From Candidatus Sumerlaeota bacterium (GTDB lineage: Bacteria; Sumerlaeota; Sumerlaeia; MWCT01; JAGHBZ01): a stretch of DNA of 16,575 bases. Below are positions 8,928 to 15,618 of this stretch, piece after piece (position 1 is the first letter of the stretch; each line of letters opens with the position of its first letter). The stretch lies in contig JAGHBZ010000360.1 in the NCBI GenBank assembly GCA_021160705.1, positions 1 to 16,575 of the forward strand. Reading direction: 5' to 3'. Position numbers and translations under genes: made by a program. The notes under the pieces are model-generated. The model made no database searches and was not told where the DNA came from. It saw only the letters and a list, made by a program, of their open reading frames with translations.

Positions 8928-9277
8928 TTACTTACTTCTGGCAATCTATTGAAATCAAAATTCTGGTGATACAGCACACCTGCAATATGCAATACTTGTT
9001 GAACTGTCATTTGTTTCACTATATCCTCTGCAACCCCCAAACCTATCATAATCTCTGGCACTATTTTGCTTATCGCTTCAATTACAAGATTTATTCCTGC
9101 CTGCTCAATATTAAGCCCATTCAATGCTTTCTCCAATGGCTTCTTAATTAGGTGTAGTTGTTCTATTGTCAATGGGTACAAACGATATGCCTTCTCCCCG
9201 ACATAGATAACCTCCGCATTCGCTTCCCTGAGCAATTCTCCATATTCTTTGGCTGGTAATTCCTCTAATATCTTCAT
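8825..9277 (-). CDS. Tail assembly chaperone (G-like, 150 aa)
   Basis: The ATG at 9277 is preceded by GAGGG 6 bases upstream. The product is a largely helical protein of 150 residues with a short beta segment near the N-terminus (VIYVGEKAYRLYPLTIEQLH) and a helical core (AISKIVPEIMIGLGVAEDIV). Size, helical content, place between the tube protein and tape measure, and the overlapping -1 frame at its 3' end are all typical of the unshifted tail assembly chaperone. It would act in the cytoplasm, coating the tape measure before the tube polymerises, and would not stay in the virion. The sequence itself does not give me a family name. The call rests on layout. Confidence 0.75.
   Translation of the reverse strand: MKILEELPAKEYGELLREANAEVIYVGEKAYRLYPLTIEQLHLIKKPLEKALNGLNIEQAGINLVIEAISKIVPEIMIGLGVAEDIVKQMTVQQVLHIAGVLYHQNFDFNRLPEVSKKKCKEIWDSIKKGLAQMFTGQPFPETPEQAQDS
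8921..8929 (-). promoter_or_regulatory. Slippery A9 run, probable programmed -1 frameshift site
   Basis: The coding strand has nine consecutive A's, read in the chaperone frame as three Lys codons (residues 117-119). The last two codons with the A before them form an A AAA AAA heptamer, a classic -1 slippery sequence. A slip places the ribosome on ATG CAA AGA in the downstream frame. The run is also long enough for polymerase slippage. A second, weaker candidate is C AAA AAG about 26 bases downstream. Confidence 0.6.
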
Positions 9278-9295
9278 ATTATCCCTCTTTCTTTT

Positions 9296-9586
9296 TTATA
9301 ATGGAGTTGGTGAATACTTAATTAAATCCACTTCAACGTTATACAGTTTTATACTTGGATGCACTGCAAATGAATAAACAGGAGGTTTCTCAATCTCATA
9401 TCCTCCCGTTTTCCCCTCATTTTCTATTAAAGTATTTATTTCAGATTCAGTCGCCCAGAAGATTAATAGCTTTCGACGACAAACATAACCAAGTGAGACA
9501 CTTATGCCCTCTCCGTTGACCAACGGTTCATAAACAGTTCTCTTCTCAGGCGGATAATCGTGCACAACTGTATACAGTGTGCTCAT
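9296..9586 (-). CDS. Hypothetical tail-region protein (96 aa)
   Basis: It starts MSTLYTVVHDYPPEKRTVYE and has an AGGGG about 12 bases upstream of the ATG. The gene sits alone between the probable tube protein and the chaperone, with short gaps of about 20 bases on each side. The sequence alternates polar and hydrophobic residues as in a small beta protein and has a single Cys (YVCRRKLLIFW). I do not recognise a family. Position suggests a small tail protein or tube accessory. Confidence 0.7.
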   Translation of the reverse strand: MSTLYTVVHDYPPEKRTVYEPLVNGEGISVSLGYVCRRKLLIFWATESEINTLIENEGKTGGYEIEKPPVYSFAVHPSIKLYNVEVDLIKYSPTPL

Positions 9587-9609
9587 TCCGTTCTGTCCCC
9601 TTTTTCTTT

Positions 9610-10362
9610 TTAAATAGTGCTTGTCTCATCATCATCATATATCTCTACTGTTTCTACCAGTTCAACAAATCCGTCCTTGCTCCACCTGTATTCCCTTGTG
9701 ATTTTGTACCAGCTGTCCGTAATCTCTGAAGTAAAATCAAACAGTTCGCATTCCGACTTCAACGGCGACGTGTCAGGTGTGGAGTTTTCCTCCCAAAACT
9801 CTAGTGTAGCAGACCACGTCCAGAAATCAGTGTTATCTTTCCTCTGGCTACTGTCTCGTACATACACATTCTGAGTAATCTTTATTTCGGGACTATTCGC
9901 CCCAGATGTCGCACTTCTCAGCACCAGTGCAGGTGACTCTGCTGAGCCGGCGATGATTTTTCCTCTTGTCAGTACAGCTGGCAACTCGCCTTTTCCTTCA
10001 AGTCTAATCTCATACCGTGTCCGCAACCATAAGAGCCCTATGCAATAAGTGAGTTTCTCGTTGTCCTGTGGTTCTGCTCCGCTCTGATAATTGGTCGTGG
10101 CACCGTAGACGGGCTCTGCAATTTCTTCCTCTTTCGTCAACGTCGCGCTGTCAATCACCACTCCTAGAGAATTGTTGTCATTGTCCGTAGATTCAGCAAT
10201 CCCGTAGTCGGTGTAGATGCGTTTCGTTTTTCTCAATGTGTCTGTCAAGTTCAGGGTGAAGTGCTTTTTTTTGAGTCCGTCCTCAAGCTCCACCGTATTC
10301 GTGTTGTAGTCCGCCTCTATTGACACAACATCGTTTGGCGTTCCAAACTTTGGTATAGCCAT
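9610..10362 (-). CDS. Probable major tail (tube) protein (250 aa)
   Basis: The start MAIPKFGTPNDVVSIEADYN is preceded by AGGGAGGA 7 bases upstream, one of the strongest ribosome binding sites here, as expected for a protein needed in many copies. The product is Thr-, Glu- and Asp-rich with predicted alternating strands (KKKHFTLNLTDTLRKTKRIY; FWTWSATLEFWEEN; SWYKITREYRW) and a short acidic C-terminus (EIYDDDETSTI). Tube proteins are of this size, all-beta, and encoded between the tail terminator and the chaperone, which is where this one lies. I do not recognise a specific family motif, so the assignment is by position, composition and translation signal. Confidence 0.65.
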   Translation of the reverse strand: MAIPKFGTPNDVVSIEADYNTNTVELEDGLKKKHFTLNLTDTLRKTKRIYTDYGIAESTDNDNNSLGVVIDSATLTKEEEIAEPVYGATTNYQSGAEPQDNEKLTYCIGLLWLRTRYEIRLEGKGELPAVLTRGKIIAGSAESPALVLRSATSGANSPEIKITQNVYVRDSSQRKDNTDFWTWSATLEFWEENSTPDTSPLKSECELFDFTSEITDSWYKITREYRWSKDGFVELVETVEIYDDDETSTI

Positions 10363-10378
10363 TTATACTTCCTCCCTG

Positions 10379-10864
10379 TTAAGGGTATAGACCTTCACGC
10401 CAGTGATATAGCCTGAAGGTCAAAATATATTCTTTACACGTCGGAAGTCCCGGACCGCCAATACCCGGACCAGCTCGCATTCCGGCAAATCTGGGATAAA
10501 AATAATAACCGGTTGCCTGGGGATTCGTTGGGTCTGAATAGTCATATATTTCTGCCCTTTCTATATTTGCCGCATCTATTATTCTGTCAGAGGCACTTTG
10601 AGCTTTTGTCAAAAAAGGGTCGTCTTCTGTCCTGGAGTAAATGTGAATTTCAACCAATGATGGAGTTTCTCCCTGTCCACCCGGAAAATCTATTAATTGC
10701 ACTTCTGCCCATACTGTCTTTTGGTCCGGAATAAATAATTCGTCATACTCCATATCCTGTCTGCCCCAGTTTATAAAAAGCTCTGATTCTGGGATTTTCT
10801 CGGCTAATAAACGACAGAATGAACGGAAGACATTGTGTATTTTTGTATGTGCCCCCAGAGTCAT
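10379..10864 (-). CDS. Tail terminator / tail completion candidate (161 aa)
   Basis: The ATG overlaps the stop of the gp10-like gene by ATGA. The protein begins with a helix (HKIHNVFRSF-type, residues 7-20, from TKIHNVFRSFCRLLAEKIPE) and continues with strands (KTVWAEVQLIDFPGG; SLVEIHIYSRTEDD; a final EYILTFRLYHWREG). This helix-then-sheet pattern, with a strand pair around a bound-residue loop, is that of tail completion proteins such as SPP1 gp17 or lambda U, which cap the tube and mate with the head. Position between the gp10-like protein and the tube protein agrees. Bases 10481-10512, coding YYFYPRF, recur almost exactly in the spacer after the capsid gene (12821-12852). Confidence 0.6.
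   Translation of the reverse strand: MTLGAHTKIHNVFRSFCRLLAEKIPESELFINWGRQDMEYDELFIPDQKTVWAEVQLIDFPGGQGETPSLVEIHIYSRTEDDPFLTKAQSASDRIIDAANIERAEIYDYSDPTNPQATGYYFYPRFAGMRAGPGIGGPGLPTCKEYILTFRLYHWREGLYP
10481..10512 (-). repeat. Genic copy of the 32-base repeat
   Basis: Within the tail terminator candidate, encoding GYYFYPRFAG. Partner of 12821-12852; differences are at two bases near one end and one near the other. Confidence 0.85.
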
Positions 10865-11316
10865 TTGAAAATCTGTCGCAATGCTAAGCGAGTTACTTTT
10901 AATACCCTCTGTAATCGTGTATAAAGATAAAATTTTGTTGCTATAATTATGCCTTTTGCTCTAATTCCGCTAACAGCGTGCCCCATACTAAACCGGTTTT
11001 CTCCAGTAACCGGGTCAATCCAGTGCAGTGCTTTACGCTTTATAGGGAAAACAAAATGGCGCCTTGTGCCCCTGTCCAGGAGGCGAAGTATGTCTGCACG
11101 CTTGGAATAAATCTCATACTGTTGACCTGTTGCAGTCTTTTTTGTTTTTAACTCGATACTACTTCGAGTTTCTCCTGTTTTCGCCGGAGTAATAGACCTA
11201 AGAAAATTACAGGTATCTATGCTGATACGTTGTACTCTCTGGTTTGATTGTTCTATTATCCTCTGGGTTTCTTCTATCTGTCTAATAAACCGGCTTAAGT
11301 CAAAATTTCCCCGCAT
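10861..11316 (-). CDS. HK97 gp10-like neck/tail protein (151 aa)
   Basis: The start overlaps the preceding stop as TAATG and has AAGGAG 6 bases upstream. The N-terminal half is a long helix (EETQRIIEQSNQRVQRISID). The middle has the family pattern of HK97 gp10-like proteins: a TPAKTGETRSSIEL stretch, then a strand (YEIYSKRADILRLLDRGTRR) ending in GT-x2-H-F-V-F-P and KALHW, then a HAVSGIRAKG segment in place of the usual HPG motif. The end is basic (RLQRVLKVTRLALRQIFK). Proteins of this family sit at the head-tail junction. Family assignment is fairly secure; exact role in this phage is inferred. Confidence 0.75.
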   Translation of the reverse strand: MRGNFDLSRFIRQIEETQRIIEQSNQRVQRISIDTCNFLRSITPAKTGETRSSIELKTKKTATGQQYEIYSKRADILRLLDRGTRRHFVFPIKRKALHWIDPVTGENRFSMGHAVSGIRAKGIIIATKFYLYTRLQRVLKVTRLALRQIFK

Positions 11317-11666
11317 TAAATTCTCCTTATAACTGCATTGTAACGATTACTGAGAGGGTCTTTATGCACTTCAATTACCCGATAACGTTTGTGATTATAT
11401 TCCACTTCGTCAGCTGGTTTTATTGTTTCATATGCACTAATACGAATATCTCCAATTTCAAAGAACCCGCCTGAGGTCTCTATTTCTTTTGAGGTTATCA
11501 GATGAATGGTTACAGGAACTTTAATTTTTTGTTCCGTTTTCTGCAAAACTCCAGATACAGGATTCGGATTCTCATATTCCTCACGAACGATGGTTACAAA
11601 GGGAAATCTCTGTACCCAACGTGTTCTTTTCCACCCTCTTTTTGTTGCCTGATTTACAAACCTCAT
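11316..11666 (-). CDS. Head closure protein candidate (116 aa)
   Basis: The start overlaps the connector stop by ATGA, with GGGGAAAAT just upstream. The N-terminus is basic and aromatic (ATKRGWKRTRWVQRFPFVTI), followed by a compact set of strands (QKIKVPVTIHLITSKEIETS; FFEIGDIRISAYETIKPADE) and a C-terminal RYRVIEVHKDPLSNRYNAVI. The ending, in which a strand is followed by a basic turn and another strand, is the usual finish of SPP1 gp16/HK97 stopper proteins, which close the connector after DNA packaging. The gene lies exactly where such a stopper belongs, between connector and gp10-like genes. Likely but not proven. Confidence 0.65.
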   Translation of the reverse strand: MRFVNQATKRGWKRTRWVQRFPFVTIVREEYENPNPVSGVLQKTEQKIKVPVTIHLITSKEIETSGGFFEIGDIRISAYETIKPADEVEYNHKRYRVIEVHKDPLSNRYNAVIRRI

Positions 11667-12250
11667 ATTTTCCCCATATACACAACCCGTCTTTTGAATA
11701 TCTGAAGAACACTATCAACCCATTTGTCACCTGTAGAGGCAGTATAAGAAGGAGTAGAAGAGAACGTAATTGTGCTTCCTTCAGAGCTAACTCTTTCTAT
11801 CTGCTCCGTCCCAACTCCTTCTTTTACTTCTTCATCTTTTAAAATCATAATCGTTAACCGTATACAGCTCTCTTTTACCAGCAACGGGACAGAAGAGAAT
11901 CCCCATTCGCCCTTTATTTTCACCTCATCACCCGCGCAAAATCCATTTGAGTATTGCAAACTGTGACAACACATATCATAAGAAAACAGAGAAGAATCCA
12001 CAGGCACGTCATTTATCTTTATCTCGGTAATCTCAAGCAAAGGCAAAGAAGTGTGAGTAATGTATAGTCTGCTCCCCCCATTGGCTTCTTCTGTTATTTC
12101 AAGATTGTGAACACTAAAGAAATTTTCTTTTTCCATAAAGTTGTCTATTTGCTGTTGAGCCAGAGTAATCGCAGTCTTCACCTGTTCATCAGTATAATCA
12201 TCTGGATTGGAAATTCTTGATTTAATGTCAGATACAGTCACATAGCTCAT
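11663..12250 (-). CDS. Head-tail connector (gp6/gp15-like adaptor, 195 aa)
   Basis: The ATG overlaps the membrane protein stop by ATGA; a GGAAGAG lies close upstream. The N-terminus VSDIKSRISNPDDYTDEQVK followed by TAITLAQQQIDNFM is the typical beginning of head-tail connector proteins: a short helix, DDYTDEQV, then a long helix. The middle is a beta insertion (SRLYITHTSLPLLEITEIKI) of the sort that contributes the tunnel loop, and the later part returns to helix (LVKESCIRLTIMILKDEEV). It would form the ring bound below the portal. The pattern match is good; length is somewhat above the usual 100-180. Confidence 0.75.
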   Translation of the reverse strand: MSYVTVSDIKSRISNPDDYTDEQVKTAITLAQQQIDNFMEKENFFSVHNLEITEEANGGSRLYITHTSLPLLEITEIKINDVPVDSSLFSYDMCCHSLQYSNGFCAGDEVKIKGEWGFSSVPLLVKESCIRLTIMILKDEEVKEGVGTEQIERVSSEGSTITFSSTPSYTASTGDKWVDSVLQIFKRRVVYMGKI

Positions 12251-12627
12251 CTCTCTTCCACCACCTTTAATGTAAACGTCTGGGTCTGTGTATAGGTGGT
12301 AGGAAGGTCTATCTGAAGTCGAGTCTGTCCAGCCGTATAGAGAGACAATCCTGTGACAATGTGAGTTCCCGAAGTAAGAGAGCTGGAGTAGTAAGTGGCT
12401 CCAGATGGCTCATCTTTTATGTTCAATGTGGCAGTAACAGGAGCAGTATAAACGATAGAGCGCACAATTCCTTGAGCTCGATATATGGCGTAGGCAGATG
12501 AGTTTTCCGCCGGAATATTTATCTTTGCGTTATGAGAAAACAGGAGAGCCCAGGCAGTCATTCCCAGAGACAAAAATACTGCCAGACCCCCCAAAAGAAA
12601 CCAGCTCCTATTTAGTCGTCTGTTCAT
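12247..12627 (-). CDS. Single-pass membrane protein of unknown role (126 aa)
   Basis: I chose the ATG at 12627 because GGAGG lies 8 bases before it. The in-frame ATG five codons upstream (12642) overlaps that very GGAGG and so has no site of its own. The start overlaps the 68-aa gene by 20 bases. MNRRLNRSW is followed by a hydrophobic helix at about residues 9-30 (FLLGGLAVFLSLGMTAWALL), giving an N-in, C-out anchor. Residues 35-126 are Thr/Ser-rich and read as an Ig-like beta sandwich (ATLNIKDEPSGATYYSSSLT; FTLKVVEER at the end). No cleavable signal site or lipobox is apparent. A membrane anchor is unexpected among head and neck genes. It may act in superinfection exclusion, host-surface change or assembly at the membrane, but nothing in the sequence decides between these. 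Confidence 0.75.
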   Translation of the reverse strand: MNRRLNRSWFLLGGLAVFLSLGMTAWALLFSHNAKINIPAENSSAYAIYRAQGIVRSIVYTAPVTATLNIKDEPSGATYYSSSLTSGTHIVTGLSLYTAGQTRLQIDLPTTYTQTQTFTLKVVEER

Positions 12628-12814
12628 CGTTTGTTCCTCCATTTCCTGGTCTTATCTTTTCAACAACTTCCTCAAAGAGAGCAGGAAACTTGTGAATTTT
12701 AGAAAGTATATCTGGAGGGACCGCCTTCTCGGGATCCTGTGCTGAAAAGGCAATCCCACCAATGACAATACTTCCCCGCCCTTTATACCGCACTTTGATT
12801 CTTCTCGTTCTCAT
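12608..12814 (-). CDS. Small head/neck protein (68 aa)
   Basis: MRTRRIKVRYKGRGSIVIGG is preceded by GGAGG 7 bases before the ATG. Next come IAFSAQDPEKAVPPDILSKI and then FPALFEEV, with a polar tail (GNGGTNDEQTTK). A basic strand with KG, an IGGI-F pair, an acidic-Pro turn and a terminal FEEV are common in small phage proteins encoded between capsid and connector. No precise function is known to me. Its ribosome binding site lies inside the spacer copy of the downstream gene's DNA. Confidence 0.65.
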   Translation of the reverse strand: MRTRRIKVRYKGRGSIVIGGIAFSAQDPEKAVPPDILSKIHKFPALFEEVVEKIRPGNGGTNDEQTTK

Positions 12815-12820
12815 AGTCTA

Positions 12821-12852
12821 TCCTCCAAATCTGGGATAAAAATAATAACTGG
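12821..12852 (-). repeat. Spacer copy of a 32-base segment of the tail terminator gene
   Basis: Matches 10481-10512 at 29 of 32 bases, with 24 consecutive identical bases (12826-12849). It lies between the capsid gene and the 68-aa gene. It reads in the same frame as the genic copy (YYFYPRF) and ends FGG then TAG; the GGAGG of the next gene's ribosome binding site is at its end. Confidence 0.85.
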
Positions 12853-12864
12853 CTTATGTTTCTC

Positions 12865-13803
12865 TTAGGCGTTATATCCAAGCACTACCTGGTCAAGAAC
12901 TTTCCACTGGAATCCAACACGAGCAGATATGGTAGTTTCAATCTCTAGGTGGCGTGGCACCTTCTCGTTCTCAATCCTTATGCGTCTTTTGAATCCAACC
13001 ACCGGATTGAGTCGACGAGTAAGAATAATGTGTCCGTCCGGCATCAGTCCCACAGGCACGACCTCTATCCCGCTGTATCGCAAAGTAACTCCTTCTGTAA
13101 TGGCTCTGTCTCCCAGTGCAGTGTTTCTTTCTCCCACCTGAGTTTGGTAAGTCTCATACACACTCCAGGGAACAAGAAGAACCAGGTTGTTTGGATTGTT
13201 GCGCCACTTTGAGGGAAGGAGCTTCAGCATTCCAGGAAAGACAGTCCCAAGATAATCTTCAGAACCATTAGTGTCGTAAATGTGAGTCTCATCCGCCTCA
13301 TCTTTCAAAATTTGTATCCATCCCTTTGCGATAGAAAGGAATGGATTCTCTCCGGAACCTGTTCCGTTAAGAGCCAGGTCTTCTATATCGTTTCCGAACA
13401 TCGTCGCATAGACTTTAGCCAAAGTGTCGTTAAGATTTTCTTCCTCAATATTATCCTCAATAGTGGAGTAAGGGAGAATATAAGTAACCGCAACCTCTTC
13501 TGCTGAAAGTTCACGGCGACCAAAGGCGGGTGCCACGGCATCTACCTGTTTGTGTCCAGCCCTATATCCAGAATCAATTGTTGAGGGCTTGCGAAGTGCC
13601 CTTGAGACACCAGTAATAGTATCTAGGTCTTTTTTGTCCCCCGAAAACTGCACAATATCAGCGATGTTTTTCTTTGGATTAATAACGACAGTCTCATCAA
13701 CTGAAAGATTTATGAATTTTTTAGACTGTGCATCGGAAAGTAATCCTCCATCTGAAAGGACAATTAGTTCATCTCCTTTACGGAGAATTGCCTCGTTTTT
13801 CAT
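12865..13803 (-). CDS. Major capsid protein, HK97 fold (312 aa)
   Basis: The ATG at 13803 has GGAGGAAAAAATAAGAA before it, a strong site suited to the most abundant virion protein. The N-terminus is short (MKNEAILRKGDELIVLSDGG), followed by KKNIADIVQFSGD. The middle holds the usual capsid helix and turn (NDTLAKVYATMFGNDIEDLA, then LNGTGSGENPFLSIAKGW), then the long P-domain region (SKWRNNPNNLVLLVPWSVYE). The end has the antiparallel strands of the A domain and closing motif (IEVVPVGLMPDGHIILTRRL; GFQWKVLDQVVLGYNA). At 312 residues with almost no delta region, it matches capsid proteins that use a separate scaffold, here probably the fused scaffold of the upstream gene. Assembles the icosahedral head. 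Confidence 0.85.
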   Translation of the reverse strand: MKNEAILRKGDELIVLSDGGLLSDAQSKKFINLSVDETVVINPKKNIADIVQFSGDKKDLDTITGVSRALRKPSTIDSGYRAGHKQVDAVAPAFGRRELSAEEVAVTYILPYSTIEDNIEEENLNDTLAKVYATMFGNDIEDLALNGTGSGENPFLSIAKGWIQILKDEADETHIYDTNGSEDYLGTVFPGMLKLLPSKWRNNPNNLVLLVPWSVYETYQTQVGERNTALGDRAITEGVTLRYSGIEVVPVGLMPDGHIILTRRLNPVVGFKRRIRIENEKVPRHLEIETTISARVGFQWKVLDQVVLGYNA

Positions 13804-13846
13804 TTCTTATTTTTTCCTCCTTTTATTTTACTGTAGTTTAGTACTT

Positions 13847-13911
13847 TTTTGGGGTATGCACCCGCACCCGGGCAGCTACATCTCCACGCCAGCAGATTTT
13901 TAATCTGCCGT
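13847..13911 (-). repeat. Spacer copy of a 65-base segment of the protease/scaffold gene
   Basis: Matches 14317-14381 at 61 of 65 bases. It lies in the 114-base spacer between the protease/scaffold stop and the capsid ribosome binding site. In the matching frame it still reads GRLKICWRGDVAARV and on to HTPKKY and TAA, with the reading frame intact. At 13892-13908 it contains the perfect hairpin GCAGATT-AAA-AATCTGC, which is broken at two pairs in the genic copy. No T-tract follows, so it is not a standard terminator. Confidence 0.9.
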
Positions 13912-13917
13912 TTATTT

Positions 13918-15618
13918 TTAAGCCTTTATTTTTTGCACAAAGATTCCTGCAAACTCTTCACCCTCTTTGCCTTCCTTATGAATCTGAGGCTCCTCAGAGG
14001 GTTGTCGGGAGGCTTGTGGACTTTTCTCTATTTCCTCTACTCTCGTCTTTATCTCTCTCACTTCCTTCTGGAGAGTGTTAAATTCCTCTATTATCTTTTT
14101 CAAAATTTCACCTTCTTCTTTCTCTTTTTCCTCTTTTGAAGACTTTCCCGACTCCAGAGACTTCTTAATTTCCTCAATGGTTTCCTCTACCTTTTTCAGG
14201 CGGTCTTCAAACTCTTTCATTGCTTTTTCCTCCTTGTCAAAATCTTCCTCACGCCTAAAGCGTTTATATAAAGCTTTTATTTTTGTCAGAATTTTTTCCT
14301 TTATTTCTGTGGGCAATTTTGAGGTATGCACCCGCACCCGGGCAGCTACAACTCCACGCCAGTAGATTTTTAGTCTGCCGTCAGAAGCAATTTTAGCTAC
14401 CGGGAAATAATATGCCCTTTTCACTTTTGGAAATCCCTCTTCTTTTTCCTCAGTGGGATAGTTTTTGTCCACGTAGAGACAAATTGCTCCCAGACCCTTC
14501 CAGCCATAACGTTTAATAATTGCGTCTGCATCTTTAGCCCAATCCCAGTTCCAGGAAGCCTTCTCTTCAAGTGGAAGCGACTGTAGGGAAATTCCCTTCT
14601 CCACGTTATCCAGAAGTTCCTCCATAAGTTCTTTAAATTCTTGGAAATATTGCTCTACTTTGTTTAAAAAGTCAGCGGGACGAAGCTGGACCAATCTGTC
14701 TATTGCCTCTTTGAATGCCCAGAGTACATCATCTATACGTCGCTCTGTCTCCCAATTAGCTATAAGGTCTTTTAAAGACTTAGGAGGGTCTACCTTCACT
14801 TCAAGAGAAGTTTTCCCAATCCCCAATGCTTTCAAGAGTTTCCGTAGAAGCGAGTCTTCTGTTTGGATAGTTCCCTTTTCAACCGGTTCAACTTCAGCTA
14901 CTCCCGCCAACGATAAACCTGCCAGCTCCCCACGCTTTATTTCCCGCCATAAATCTTCGTCTTCAATTTTTATTCCCACCGCCCAGGCGCCAGTTTTATT
15001 GGGAAATAAAGAATCTCCTTCTTTTACAATCCAGCTTTCTGCGACATACGCTGGCTCAGGAGAATAGTTGTGTCCTTTATCTACGTTGCGGGTGACTCCA
15101 GCTTTCATAAACTCGTATGCAGCTTCTTTGATGGTCTCCACAGATGCAAAATCCCCATCAGCATCAATCACATCTGGCGAATATACAATCCCATAAACCA
15201 TCTGTTCCTCTTCGTTTGTCTTTATGAGCTCAACAAATTTCTGCCAATTATTCCCTTCTTGCCCATCTGATTTAAGAATAATAGGTTCCCTGTTCGCAGG
15301 AGAACGAACCAGAGAAATAAAGTTTACTCTGAGTTTCTTGATTCTCCTTTTAGGCAGCACGATTTCTTCTCCATTATTGGATTTTTTAATGATTCCATAA
15401 CGCCGGAGCCACGCCAGCACTTGCTCCTCTGTAAATTTCTTTTTGTCAAAACGATAAGACTGAGTCTTCATAGAACCTTTAGGGTCTGCCTTGAGCTTTC
15501 CCACTACAATTTGAACACCATCGGCAATTTTTACCGTACGGAAGGAATCTTTAACAAAATCTTCAGGATTTCGCACCCGATAGCGCCACTGTCCCTGCGT
15601 CTCATCAAGTCCTGGCAT
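13918..15618 (-). CDS. Fused prohead protease and scaffold (XkdF-like, 566 aa)
   Basis: GGAG lies about 8 bases before the ATG. Residues 1-75 form a module (WRYRVRNPEDFVKDSFRTVK; then YRFDKKKFTEEQVLAWLRRY). Residues about 95-240 are the XkdF-like serine protease domain (Peptidase S78-type): VNFISLVRSPANREP, YGIVYSPDVIDADGDF, then likely catalytic H183 in VDKGHNY and S236 in LAGLSLAG. Residues about 355-455 are a third domain (WNWDWAKDADAIIKRYGWKG to VVAARVRVHTSK). Residues 455-535 are a strongly charged coiled coil (EDRLKKVEETIEEIKK; EVREIKTRVEEIEKS), as in a scaffold. The protein probably guides capsid assembly and then cleaves itself and other head proteins. Protease fold is well supported; scaffold role inferred from coiled coil and from the short capsid N-terminus. 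Confidence 0.85.
   Translation of the reverse strand: MPGLDETQGQWRYRVRNPEDFVKDSFRTVKIADGVQIVVGKLKADPKGSMKTQSYRFDKKKFTEEQVLAWLRRYGIIKKSNNGEEIVLPKRRIKKLRVNFISLVRSPANREPIILKSDGQEGNNWQKFVELIKTNEEEQMVYGIVYSPDVIDADGDFASVETIKEAAYEFMKAGVTRNVDKGHNYSPEPAYVAESWIVKEGDSLFPNKTGAWAVGIKIEDEDLWREIKRGELAGLSLAGVAEVEPVEKGTIQTEDSLLRKLLKALGIGKTSLEVKVDPPKSLKDLIANWETERRIDDVLWAFKEAIDRLVQLRPADFLNKVEQYFQEFKELMEELLDNVEKGISLQSLPLEEKASWNWDWAKDADAIIKRYGWKGLGAICLYVDKNYPTEEKEEGFPKVKRAYYFPVAKIASDGRLKIYWRGVVAARVRVHTSKLPTEIKEKILTKIKALYKRFRREEDFDKEEKAMKEFEDRLKKVEETIEEIKKSLESGKSSKEEKEKEEGEILKKIIEEFNTLQKEVREIKTRVEEIEKSPQASRQPSEEPQIHKEGKEGEEFAGIFVQKIKA
14317..14381 (-). repeat. Genic copy of the 65-base repeat
   Basis: Codes for residues about 413-434 of the protease/scaffold (GRLKIYWRGVVAARVRVHT), in its central domain. 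Partner of 13847-13911. Confidence 0.9.

Noticed and set aside
12247..12642. 131-aa version of the membrane protein
   Set aside because: The ATG at 12642 overlaps the GGAGG that serves the ATG at 12627.
13892..13908. Intrinsic terminator before the capsid gene
   Set aside because: The stem is AT-rich, 7 bp, and is not followed by a T-tract on the coding strand; termination there would also cut off the capsid.
13847..14381. Template/variable repeat pair of a diversity-generating retroelement
   Set aside because: The four differences between copies are not concentrated at adenines, and no reverse transcriptase is visible.
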